Assembly: GCA_052389435.1 (NCBI GenBank)
Contig: JBQTIB010000161.1
Location: forward strand, 1-22,688
DNA from: JBQTKD01 sp052389435
GTDB taxonomy: Bacteria; Actinomycetota; Actinomycetes; Sporichthyales; Sporichthyaceae
Reading direction: 5' to 3'
DNA: 22,688 nt
Position numbers and translations under genes: made by a program. This document shows positions 13,925-21,107 of this stretch, in pieces; positions within the stretch are counted from its first letter, which is position 1, and every line of letters starts with the position of its first letter. The notes beneath the pieces were generated by a model. The model had not been told where the DNA came from, made no database searches, and was given only the letters and a program-made list of their open reading frames with translations.

Positions 13925-14440
13925 ATGGTTTCGGCGCGAGATCTGATTCGTCGCGCTCGAAACGATGCGCGCCTGTCGCAGAGCGAACTGGCGATCAGGG
14001 CTGGCGTGGCCCAGCCGGTGATCAGCGCCTACGAGTCCGGGCGACGCGAGCCGAGCCTGCCGACTCTCACCAAGCTCGTCGAGGCGACGGGACATCGCAT
14101 GGACATCCAACTCGTCCTCGAATCCCCCGCAGTGCGAGGCGTGGCGACCACGGGCCTCGGCGCAAGGCTGCGCCGGCACCGACGAGCCCTGATCGCCGCA
14201 GCAGAAGCCCGTGGAGCGCACAACATTCGCGTGTTTGGCAGCGTGGCCCGCGGCGAGGACAACCCCGACAGCGACATCGACCTGCTCGTCGACCTCGATC
14301 GCGGCGTCGGCCTGGTGGGGCTGGCCGGCCTCGCCCGGGAACTGAGCGAAATGCTCGGCGTCCCGGTCGACGTCGTTCCCGCCAACAGCCTGAAGGCACA
14401 CATCCGCGGCGAAGTACTCGCCGAAGCGATCTCCCTGTGA
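13925..14440 (+). CDS. mntA: MntA-type antitoxin (minimal nucleotidyltransferase) with N-terminal XRE HTH
   Basis: The 171-residue protein has an XRE/Cro-type helix-turn-helix at about 5-60 (RLSQSELAIRAGVAQPVISAYESGRREPS), a short linker, then a minimal nucleotidyltransferase domain (about 75-170). It carries GSX10DXD exactly: G105-S106 ... D117-I-D119, plus a third Asp in VDVV (D149). In characterised HepT/MntA systems this motif adds AMP units to the toxin tyrosine and neutralises it. Canonical MntA lacks a DNA-binding domain, so this fusion probably makes the antitoxin its own operon repressor. The toxin gene overlaps by GTGA, and a leaderless-type -10 lies 6 nt ahead of the start. Gene symbol given by motif and neighbourhood only. 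Confidence 0.85.
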   Translation: MVSARDLIRRARNDARLSQSELAIRAGVAQPVISAYESGRREPSLPTLTKLVEATGHRMDIQLVLESPAVRGVATTGLGARLRRHRRALIAAAEARGAHNIRVFGSVARGEDNPDSDIDLLVDLDRGVGLVGLAGLARELSEMLGVPVDVVPANSLKAHIRGEVLAEAISL

Positions 14441-14772
14441 GCCGCCGCAACGGCGAGCGCCTGAACGACATCCTCGCGGCAGCGAAAGCAATCGCCGAAC
14501 ACCTGCGCCGCGGCGAGATCGACGACGGCCTGGTCTTCGACGCCGTCCGCGTCCGACTGATCGAGATCGGCGAGGCGGTCGGCGCAATCGATCCCGAACT
14601 CCTCGCTCGCGAACCCGAGATCCCCTGGACCGACGTCAAGGCGATGCGCAATCACCTTGCCCACCGATACTTCGACACGGCGCACTCGATCGTCGCGGAC
14701 ACGATTGCCACCGATCTACCGCCGCTTCTCGACGCAGTCGGGCGGCTGATCGCCCAACTCGAACAGTGCTAG
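14437..14772 (+). CDS. hepT: HepT-type HEPN toxin ribonuclease (DUF86)
   Basis: The 111-residue all-helical HEPN protein starts at GTG 14437, overlapping the antitoxin stop by 4 nt. It has the DUF86 pattern: VRVRLIEIGEAVGAI in helix 2, IPWTDVKAMRN, then the active-site RX4HXY motif as R71-N-H-L-A-H76-R-Y78. In known HepT toxins R and H form the RNase site, and the Tyr is the residue AMPylated by MntA. All three residues are intact, so the toxin is probably active. The antitoxin-first order and coupling fit a type VII toxin-antitoxin pair. It converges on the tautomerase gene with a 43-bp gap. Confidence 0.88.
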   Translation: MSRRNGERLNDILAAAKAIAEHLRRGEIDDGLVFDAVRVRLIEIGEAVGAIDPELLAREPEIPWTDVKAMRNHLAHRYFDTAHSIVADTIATDLPPLLDAVGRLIAQLEQC

Positions 14773-14815
14773 CTAGCGAACGGCCGGCACGGTCGAGGCG
14801 TGATGGGGGGCGGAC

Positions 14816-15307
14816 TCAATGGCCGACCTGGATGCCGCGGTGCAGACCGTGGAAGACGCCGTCGTGCGGCGCCGTGTCCTGGATGCTGTACGGCGTGACC
14901 TTGTCCTGTTCGAACCATCGACGTTCGGCGACCGAGGCGGGCGGCGGCGGGACCTCGCCGTTCATGATCCAGAAGTCGATGGGCATCTCGCCGATCGTGA
15001 TCTCCCAGTCGTAGCCGCGGTCCTTGACGAAGGGGGCGATGGTCAGACCGATCGTGTCCAACCACAGCCTGCGCATCCCGGCGTCGGGCATGGAGCGGGC
15101 CATGTGGTCGATCTTGAAACGAACGAAGTTGCCGTTCGGCTTGCCGCCGACGAACAGGGAGTTCGCGTCGACCTCTTCGAACAGGATGACCACGTAGAAG
15201 TGCGGGATCGGTGCGATGTCGTGCAGGTGGGTGATCTTCTCGCAGAGTTCCTGCTTCTCCGCGGGGGTGTAGGCGCCGACCGGGGTGTAGATCTTCCAAA
15301 AGGGCAT
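14816..15307 (-). CDS. tautomerase-superfamily protein, cis-CaaD-like (putative oxalocrotonate tautomerase)
   Basis: The 163-residue protein begins MPFWKIYTP, so Met removal exposes the catalytic Pro1 of the tautomerase superfamily. The length (about 150-165, two beta-alpha-beta repeats) and HFYVVILFEEV point to the cis-3-chloroacrylic acid dehalogenase-like group. Pro1, His28 and Arg70 of cis-CaaD have counterparts here (P2, H29, R71), but the residue at the Arg73 position is Pro. Hydratase or dehalogenase activity is therefore uncertain and a plain tautomerase or other activity is possible. ATG 15307 follows AGGAGA. The frame continues upstream to 15394, but that would overlap the previous gene. 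It lies 25 bp after the ligase/hydratase gene and is presumably cotranscribed with it. Confidence 0.85.
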   Translation of the reverse strand: MPFWKIYTPVGAYTPAEKQELCEKITHLHDIAPIPHFYVVILFEEVDANSLFVGGKPNGNFVRFKIDHMARSMPDAGMRRLWLDTIGLTIAPFVKDRGYDWEITIGEMPIDFWIMNGEVPPPPASVAERRWFEQDKVTPYSIQDTAPHDGVFHGLHRGIQVGH

Positions 15308-15332
15308 CGGATTCTCCTGTGTGGGTTGGGTT

Positions 15333-16148
15333 CTATTCGCCGAGATAGCGGCCGGGGCGCCGCTCCAAGAAGGATCGGAGGCCTTCCTCCGCATCGCGCG
15401 TGCGCAGGATGAGGTCGCGGCGTCGCGCCGTCTCCTCGAAGGCCGCGGCCTGCCCGTGCGTCAGTCCCAGACGTCCGGTCGCGAGGGTGTCCAGCACGCC
15501 GATCGGCGCCGAGGCCGCGACCTTCTCGGCGAGTGCAAAGGCCCGGGAGGTGAGCTCGTCGGCGCTCACGACCTCCTGGACGACGCCGTACCGAAGTGCT
15601 TCCTCTGCGGTCATGGGGTCGCCGGTCAGCAGGAATCGCTGGGCGTTGCCCCAGCCCATGATCTGTGGCAGCCGTACCGAACCGCCGCCGAAGGCGAACA
15701 GGCCGCGAGCGGCCTCGGGCTGCCCAAGCATCGTCCCCTCCGCAGCAAGAACGATGTCGGTGGCGAGGGCAAGCTCCAGGCCGCCGGCGAAGCAAATGCC
15801 GTGGACGGCGGCGACGACGGGCTTCGTGCGCGTCTTGCCGGTCATCTGGAACGGGTCGTAGGTGTGGCTGAAATCCAGCTCGCCTCGCTCGAAGGCGTCC
15901 TTCAGCCGCAACAGGTCGCCACCGCCGCAGAAGGCTTGGCCGTGACCGAACAGGACGGCACATCGCAGTTCTGGGTTGGCCTCGAAGTGCTCGTAGGCCT
16001 CGGTGAGTTCGCGCATCACCTCGGGGTTGAGCGCGTTGCGCTTGCTCGGCCGATCGAGGCCGATGAGGCAGACGCCACCGCGCGCCTCGATGGTGACCCC
16101 ACCGAGATCGCCCACGCGATCCTGGGTGGGGCCGGCGTTGGTGGCCAT
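15333..16148 (-). other. enoyl-CoA hydratase/crotonase segment with its own internal start (alternative separate gene)
   Basis: If translated from ATG 16148 this is a 271-residue, full-length crotonase (MATNAGPTQDRVGD...). The Shine-Dalgarno-like GAGAGGA (16157-16163, minus strand) is 8 nt upstream. In one other minus-strand frame a TGA lies at 16174-16176, 25 nt before this ATG. A single frameshift in the ligase 3' end would therefore give an ordinary two-gene arrangement. Either a real fusion with an extra internal start, or two genes joined by an indel, fits the sequence. Confidence 0.6.
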
Positions 16149-18020
16149 TGTCGGGGTCCTCTCTTCGTCGATGTCACTGGTTCGCGCCGCGAGCAGAAGG
16201 CGGCCGATCTCCTGTGGGTGCGCAGCCGCTGCGATCTCCACGGCCGTCGGCACGGGCAGTAGGTCCAGCCGGTTGCGGAGCATCGACACCGATCGGGTGG
16301 AGGCGCCCGTGACCTCGACGCGACCGACATAGCGCGCCCCGGCGTCGGTGAGTTCGAGGCCGTAGGTCGTGAACGGGCCGGCGAACGCGGCCGAGACTTC
16401 GCTTTCCACTGCGAGCCGTGCGGCGCGCCACCGCAGATCGACCTTGGAGACCTTGCCGACCGCCGTCAGCGGAAGCTGGTCCACCGCAACGACGGCGACG
16501 GGGGCGGCGGCCGGGTCGCCGACTCGTTCGCTGCACCAGGCCCGCACCTCCTCTGCGTCGAACCTCCCCGCAGCCGAATCTCGGAGTTGCACGAAGGCCA
16601 TCGGCAGCTCGCCCGCGTGCACGTCGGGACGAGCGACCACCGCGGCGACCGCGATCAGCGGATGTGCCGTCAGGACCTCTTCGACTCCGGCTGGATCGAT
16701 GCCGTGGCCGCTGCGCTTGATGAGGTCCTTCTCCCGCCCGGTGACGCACAGATAGCCGTCGGCGTCGAGATAGCCGAGGTCGCCGGTGTTGAGCCAACCG
16801 TCGCCAAGCAGAACTCCGTGGTCGAACTGCGGTTCCCGATAGCCCAGGAAGACGTTGGGGCCGCGGGTGAGAATCAGGCCGGATTCGCCGACACCGCAGT
16901 CCTCGGCCGTTTCGGGGTCCACCGTTGCTTCCCCCGAGTGCGCGACGATCCGGATCTCGCAGTCGGGCAGGGCGGGTCCGACCAGACCCGGCTTGACCAC
17001 GGCCCCGGACCGGCAGAGCGCCGTGCCGCAGGTTCCCTCGGTCAGCCCGTACCCAACCAGCGGCAGTCGGCCGAACGTGTTGGCCCATCGCAGGGCAAGC
17101 GCTGCCGGCACGGGCGCCGACCCGGAGATGGTCAGCCGCAGGCGCTGAGCTTCGGCCTCGGTTGCCGGGACGTCGAGAATGGCCGACATCGCGGTCGGCA
17201 CCGCGAGCAGAGCGCTCATGTCGTAGGAGTCGACGGTCTTCCAGATCTCGTTGATCGCCCGCGGATTCCGAAACCCCAGCGGCCCGAGCATGACGACCGT
17301 GATGCCCGCGGTGAATGCGCTGAGCGAGACGGCGATCGTCCCCGCCACGTGGAAGAGCGGGATCGCCAATCCGATGGCACGGTGGCTTGGGTAGTCGAGG
17401 GTGTCGGCGATCGCCGCGCTGTTGGAGACCTCGTTGGCATGGCTGTGCATGGCGAGCTTCGGGGTCCCGGTGGTACCACCGGTGTGGAAGTAGGAGGCGA
17501 CGTCCTCGCCGGTCGGCGGCTCGAACTGAAGCGCGTCGGGGTTGCTCTCCGCCAGCAGCGAGGACCAGTCGCTGCCCGCGGCGGCCTTGCCGTCCACCGC
17601 GATCACGTGGGCAAGGGACGGAACCAGCGACCGCAACGTCTGAACCTTGTCCCACACGTCGGGACTCGACGGGCCCTCCGTCACCAGGATCTTGGTCTGG
17701 GCCGCGTTCAGGAGGTGCACTATCTGATCTTGCGTCAGATAGGAGTTTACCGGATTGGCTATGCCTACCGCTTCTGCAGCCCAGATGCCGATCTGCGCCT
17801 CCGGCAGGTTCGGCATCAGAAGCGATACGACGTCCGACCGTTGCACCCCGAGGCGCCGGAAGGCGTTGGCCGCCCGCGTCACGTCGGCCAGCAGTTCGCC
17901 GTAGGTCCAGCTGCGTTCGCCCGCCGCTGCCGTTCCGTCCTCGAGGAAGACCAGCGCCGTACGGTCGGGCTGCCGATGGGCCTGATCTCGCAGGATCTCG
18001 TAGGTGGTCGAAGCTCTCAC
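15333..18020 (-). CDS. bifunctional acyl-CoA ligase / enoyl-CoA hydratase fusion
   Basis: From GTG 18020 a single 895-residue frame runs through two enzymes. Residues 1-~540 are an AMP-binding acyl-CoA ligase: TGGTTGTPK (180-188), YGLTEGT (324-330), NTGD (411-414), SGHGIDPAGVEE, and the A10 lysine in AVGKVSK (K523). Residues ~541-624 are a tail of the kind some 600+ residue acyl-CoA synthetases carry. Residues 625-895 are a complete crotonase with oxyanion-hole segments FCGGGDL and HGICFAGGLE, and both catalytic glutamates of rat enoyl-CoA hydratase (E749, E769; same 20-residue spacing). No stop separates them. The ATG at 16148 with GAGAGGA upstream would also allow separate translation of the hydratase. 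The likely role is to activate an enoic acid and hydrate it. GTG 18020 overlaps the stop of a short leader ORF. Confidence 0.8.
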   Translation of the reverse strand: MRASTTYEILRDQAHRQPDRTALVFLEDGTAAAGERSWTYGELLADVTRAANAFRRLGVQRSDVVSLLMPNLPEAQIGIWAAEAVGIANPVNSYLTQDQIVHLLNAAQTKILVTEGPSSPDVWDKVQTLRSLVPSLAHVIAVDGKAAAGSDWSSLLAESNPDALQFEPPTGEDVASYFHTGGTTGTPKLAMHSHANEVSNSAAIADTLDYPSHRAIGLAIPLFHVAGTIAVSLSAFTAGITVVMLGPLGFRNPRAINEIWKTVDSYDMSALLAVPTAMSAILDVPATEAEAQRLRLTISGSAPVPAALALRWANTFGRLPLVGYGLTEGTCGTALCRSGAVVKPGLVGPALPDCEIRIVAHSGEATVDPETAEDCGVGESGLILTRGPNVFLGYREPQFDHGVLLGDGWLNTGDLGYLDADGYLCVTGREKDLIKRSGHGIDPAGVEEVLTAHPLIAVAAVVARPDVHAGELPMAFVQLRDSAAGRFDAEEVRAWCSERVGDPAAAPVAVVAVDQLPLTAVGKVSKVDLRWRAARLAVESEVSAAFAGPFTTYGLELTDAGARYVGRVEVTGASTRSVSMLRNRLDLLPVPTAVEIAAAAHPQEIGRLLLAARTSDIDEERTPTMATNAGPTQDRVGDLGGVTIEARGGVCLIGLDRPSKRNALNPEVMRELTEAYEHFEANPELRCAVLFGHGQAFCGGGDLLRLKDAFERGELDFSHTYDPFQMTGKTRTKPVVAAVHGICFAGGLELALATDIVLAAEGTMLGQPEAARGLFAFGGGSVRLPQIMGWGNAQRFLLTGDPMTAEEALRYGVVQEVVSADELTSRAFALAEKVAASAPIGVLDTLATGRLGLTHGQAAAFEETARRRDLILRTRDAEEGLRSFLERRPGRYLGE

Positions 18021-18046
18021 GACTTCTCGACCTCGAAACCGGGCAT
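18017..18046 (-). CDS. nine-residue leader ORF (MPGFEVEKS) coupled to the ligase/hydratase
   Basis: On the minus strand GAGGAG (18057-18052) sits 5 nt before ATG 18046, the best ribosome-binding site in the region. It opens a ten-codon frame ending in TGA that overlaps the ligase GTG as GTGA. The ligase start itself has only a weak GAGAAG. Ribosomes finishing the leader could restart on the ligase, so it may act as a translational coupler. It has no run of one amino acid, so attenuation is not obvious. It could also be the relic of a former start or upstream gene. Confidence 0.5.
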   Translation of the reverse strand: MPGFEVEKS

Positions 18047-18210
18047 GGGATCTCCTCGATGTCGGCCGACCCGCACGGATGGGCCTGGCGCTTGGCGCCG
18101 AGATCTGGGAGCGACTGGCTCCGGACCGTCGCGATCCACTCTGTGCCGGCGCCGGCGAGTCGTAAATCGCCGAACCTGGACGGTGGGGACTCCGGCACGG
18201 ATATAGCGCC

Positions 18211-18228
18211 GGGTACCTGCCTGGGTAC
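18211..18228. repeat. direct repeat GGGTAC x2, 12-bp period, in the divergent promoter region
   Basis: GGGTAC at 18211-18216 and 18223-18228, just before the second PucR-type gene and overlapping its putative -10. A regulator bound here could control that gene and, at about 190 bp, the divergent ligase/hydratase operon. The intervening 18058-18210 stretch holds no recognisable gene. Confidence 0.35.
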
Positions 18229-18231
18229 TCT
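18226..18231 (+). promoter_or_regulatory. putative -10 hexamer TACTCT of the second PucR-type gene (leaderless)
   Basis: TACTCT fits TANNNT and ends exactly 6 nt before GTG 18238. There is no Shine-Dalgarno (the six bases are CGACGA). Confidence 0.4.
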
Positions 18232-18237
18232 CGACGA

Positions 18238-19503
18238 GTGGCTGACGTGGAGATTCCACCGGTCCGGATCGCCGTCACCCTCGACGACGACGAGGCGGCG
18301 CTGCTACGCCGTCTGACCGGTGAGCTGCTGGAGCACCTCGACACGATCTCGTCCGTCGTCGCGCAGCACATCCTGGAACACAACCCGGCGATCGCGCCCG
18401 CGGACGACCCCGAGGCAAGGGTGGCCCTCCACGCGGCCGTAACGGCACACAACCGTGCCGCGCTCACCACGCTCGTTCTCGGCGTATCCCCCGACCACAT
18501 GGGTCTACCGGAAGGCGCTCTGGAGAACGTCAACCGAGCAGCCCAATCCGCGGACGCCCTGCCGGTGCTGCTGCGCACCTACCGCCTCGGCGAAGCGGCC
18601 CTGTGGCAGATCTGGGCCGCACACCTGGGCCGCGGAGCCGCGAACCGCGACCAGCTCGACCGCCTGATCCGGGCCGCGAGCGCCCATCTCGCCGCCTACG
18701 TGGACCGTCTGTTCGTGCTGCTGGACGAGCTGTGGCTCCCGGCCGTCCAGGCCGCCGCACGAGGCGACCGACGGCGCGTGGCGGCGCTGCGGGCACTGCT
18801 CGCCGGCGAATCGGTCATGCTCGGCGAGCTCAACCACCCCCTCGACCGGCCCCAGGTCGTCCTCGCCGCCCGGGCCATCGCCGGAATCCCCGAACATGCG
18901 GTGAAGCGCCTCGGCGATCTCGTAGCCGACCGACTCGGACGACCGCCCCGCATCGAAGCGAGCTTCTCGGACGACCGCACTCTGCTGTGGTTCGCCGTGC
19001 GCCGACCACTGCCACCCGAGAAGCTCCGCTCGCTCCTCAAACTAACGCCGGCTCAGACGTGGTGCGCCATCGCCCAGGCCCCGCCCGGCGCGCTCGCGTT
19101 CGTGGCCGCAGCCACCGAAGCCTCCGACGCGCTCGCGGCGCTGGAACGAACCAAGCCCACGGGCGGCGCCACCACCTATGCCGACATCGCCCTGCTGGCC
19201 ACCCTGCTTGCCGACGACGACCGCGCCAGGCGTTTCGCCCGCAGTGTTCTCGGCCCACTCGCCGTAGAGACCGCGCACGCCGAACGACTGCGCGACACGC
19301 TGCGCGCCTACTTCGAGGCCGGAGAGCGCAAGGCCGCCGCGGCCGCCGTGCTCGGCATCCACGAGAAGACAGTCGCCCAACGCCTGCATCGAGTAGAGCA
19401 GGAGTTGGGCGAGGAGATCACGGCACGACGAAACGAACTGGAGACGGCACTGCTAGTTTTCGGCGCTCTCTCGACGGCAGCCCCACCGCCGTTGCGCGAC
19501 TGA
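18238..19503 (+). CDS. PucR-type transcriptional regulator (HTH_30, no GAF domain)
   Basis: This 421-residue regulator has an alpha-helical N-terminal half (about 15-180, with the VLLRTYRLGEAALWQIW helix) common in actinobacterial CdaR/PucR-like proteins, a central divergent domain (about 195-310), and a C-terminal HTH_30 (about 345-410) with RKAAAAAVLGIHEKTVAQRLHRVEQELG. It lacks the GAF domain of the other PucR-type protein in the window, so it presumably senses a ligand in its N-terminal or central domain. It is divergent from the leader/ligase-hydratase/tautomerase operon and is the natural candidate to regulate it. GTG 18238 lacks a Shine-Dalgarno and follows a -10-like TACTCT by 6 nt. 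Its stop is 57 bp from the convergent ATPase. Confidence 0.82.
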   Translation: MADVEIPPVRIAVTLDDDEAALLRRLTGELLEHLDTISSVVAQHILEHNPAIAPADDPEARVALHAAVTAHNRAALTTLVLGVSPDHMGLPEGALENVNRAAQSADALPVLLRTYRLGEAALWQIWAAHLGRGAANRDQLDRLIRAASAHLAAYVDRLFVLLDELWLPAVQAAARGDRRRVAALRALLAGESVMLGELNHPLDRPQVVLAARAIAGIPEHAVKRLGDLVADRLGRPPRIEASFSDDRTLLWFAVRRPLPPEKLRSLLKLTPAQTWCAIAQAPPGALAFVAAATEASDALAALERTKPTGGATTYADIALLATLLADDDRARRFARSVLGPLAVETAHAERLRDTLRAYFEAGERKAAAAAVLGIHEKTVAQRLHRVEQELGEEITARRNELETALLVFGALSTAAPPPLRD

Positions 19504-19525
19504 TGCTCCAACCCTGAACGGGTCA

Positions 19526-19540
19526 GCCGCATTCAGCGGC
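19526..19540. terminator. weak hairpin between convergent genes
   Basis: GCCGC (19526-19530) and GCGGC (19536-19540) around ATTCA in the 57-bp gap between the regulator and ATPase stops. The stem is only five base pairs, so bidirectional terminator function is a guess. Confidence 0.25.
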
Positions 19541-19560
19541 GGGGCGCGCATCCCCGAAAT

Positions 19561-20829
19561 CTAGGTCCAGACGTCGGCGGTGGGCAGGGCCACCAGCCTG
19601 TCGCCGAAGGGCAGCCTTCGGTCTCCCGTGTGCAGAACGGCGCCGAGGACGAACTCGCCGCCTGCCGCGTCGATCTTGTCTCGCAGGAATTGGAGCCAGC
19701 GAAAGTCCTCGGGCCGCGGCGTCGAGGTGGCCTTGATCTCCACGGCCACCACGCGCCCGTCCACCGCTTCCAGCACCACGTCGACTTCGGCGCCGCTGCG
19801 ATCGCGGAAGTGGTACATCCGTGCGCGCGTCTGACTCCAACTCAGTTGCTTGCGCAGCTCGCCGACAACGAAGGTCTCGAACAGCGCCCCCGCCACCGGG
19901 TCGGTGCTCCGCAGCAGGGCGTTGGCGTCCTTGCCGAGCAGGCTCGCGGCTAGACCGGAGTCGGCGATGTAGACCTTCGGCCTCTTCACCACACGCGCCG
20001 TCAGATTGCGACCGAAAGCCGGGACGCGATGAACCAGAAAGATCGTCTCCAGCCAGGGCAGGTAGTGCTCGACGGTGGCTCGGTCGCTCTGTAGTCGTTC
20101 GGCCGCCGTGGCGACGACGAGTTCCTGTCCGGTGCTCGCCGCGACGTAGCGGACGAGTCCTTCGAGCGCGTCGAAGCGGCGGATGTCTCCCGCCACGACA
20201 ATCTCGCGTCGCAGTACGGTGTCGACGTAGTTCTCGAACCAACGCCCACGCGCGCGGGCACTCAACCGCTGAACGGCCGGGTAGCCGCCCACCACCAGAG
20301 CCTCGAAGTACTCGGCCCGGCTCGGGCAGGCGCCGCGATGAGCCGTCAGGTTCGCCTCGGCCGCGAACGCGCGATCGACGAAGCCGTCGGAGCCTCCCGA
20401 AAGCTCACCTTGAGAGAACGGCCAGAGCGTGACGATGTCGACCCGCCCAGCCAGGCTCTCCGAAATCGTCGGCACGGTGAGAAAGTTCGTGGATCCGGTC
20501 AGCACGTACTGCCCCGGGGAGTTGTCCCCGTCGACGACGACCTTCACCGCCAACACGAGTTCCTCCCCCACCCGTTGAACCTCGTCGACGATCAGCGGCC
20601 GTCCGAGCGCCTCGAGAAAGCTCCGCGCGTCCTGCGCGGCGAACGCGCGATCGTCCGCGCTGTCCATGGAGACGTAGCCGGCCCCGATCGAGGCGCCCAA
20701 CTCGCGCGCCAACGTCGTCTTGCCGACCTGCCGCGCGCCGTGCAGAACCAGTACCCGAGAGTCGCCCAGCGCCTCCGCCGCCACGGCCGCCGCTCGGCGG
20801 GCGACAAGACCCTCGGGGTTCGAATCCAC
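19561..20829 (-). CDS. AAA_14/DUF4143-family ATP-binding protein
   Basis: The 422-residue protein has Walker A GARQVGKTT (31-39), Walker B PLIVDEVQR (78-86), a sensor-like VLTGSTNFL, and the C-terminal DUF4143 domain (about 200-380) ending in a nuclease-fold-like AEVDVVLE...VAVEIKAT segment. This family of swapped-domain ATPases is widespread and sporadically distributed in bacteria. Its function is poorly understood, though some are suspected in defence, toxin or mobile-element biology. Here it stands alone between convergent and divergent neighbours, next to an LCP gene and an IS end. Start GTG 20829 has no Shine-Dalgarno and follows TAGTGT by 6 nt. Its upstream region is less GC-rich than the rest, a possible sign of transfer. 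Confidence 0.85.
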   Translation of the reverse strand: MDSNPEGLVARRAAAVAAEALGDSRVLVLHGARQVGKTTLARELGASIGAGYVSMDSADDRAFAAQDARSFLEALGRPLIVDEVQRVGEELVLAVKVVVDGDNSPGQYVLTGSTNFLTVPTISESLAGRVDIVTLWPFSQGELSGGSDGFVDRAFAAEANLTAHRGACPSRAEYFEALVVGGYPAVQRLSARARGRWFENYVDTVLRREIVVAGDIRRFDALEGLVRYVAASTGQELVVATAAERLQSDRATVEHYLPWLETIFLVHRVPAFGRNLTARVVKRPKVYIADSGLAASLLGKDANALLRSTDPVAGALFETFVVGELRKQLSWSQTRARMYHFRDRSGAEVDVVLEAVDGRVVAVEIKATSTPRPEDFRWLQFLRDKIDAAGGEFVLGAVLHTGDRRLPFGDRLVALPTADVWT

Positions 20830-20835
20830 TCTTCG

Positions 20836-20841
20836 ACACTA
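20836..20841 (-). promoter_or_regulatory. putative -10 hexamer TAGTGT of the AAA_14 gene (leaderless)
   Basis: On the minus strand TAGTGT fits TANNNT and is exactly 6 nt (CGAAGA) before GTG 20829. It is preceded by two copies of CTTGGATT, one of which may serve as a -35 or operator. Confidence 0.4.
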
Positions 20842-20846
20842 CTTCA

Positions 20847-20877
20847 AATCCAAGTTTCGCCGCACTGCTAATCCAAG
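20847..20877. repeat. direct repeat AATCCAAG x2 upstream of the AAA_14 gene
   Basis: AATCCAAG at 20847-20854 and 20870-20877, 23 bp apart start to start (about two helical turns). Read on the minus strand these are CTTGGATT boxes 25-48 bp before the gene start. They lie in the 278-bp divergent gap 20830-21107, which holds no other gene I can support. Confidence 0.35.
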
Positions 20878-21107
20878 AAACGCGGTCCTTCAGATCCTAG
20901 AAGCGCACCGCTCGCGAACCGGCTACGGCCGAGGGGGCCCGCGCCGAGAGCGGGACTACCACCGCTCGAAGCGCACCGTCCGATTCCCCGGCCGGGCGGA
21001 TGACGTCCGCGAACGGCGAAAGCGAATCGGTTTCTCTTTTCTCCGTACAACCGCCTCCGTCCGGGGTAGGCAGGTGCTCTCGCGTCTGAGGGGATCGGAG
21101 GAGCGCG

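Noticed and set aside
16174..18206. Long open frames over the ligase on both strands
   Set aside because: Shadows of the ligase/hydratase gene. No motif in either translation.
20901..20978. Ten-base direct repeat AAGCGCACCG (20901-20910 and 20969-20978)
   Set aside because: Two short GC-rich copies 68 bp apart with no clear link to either gene. Chance is likely.
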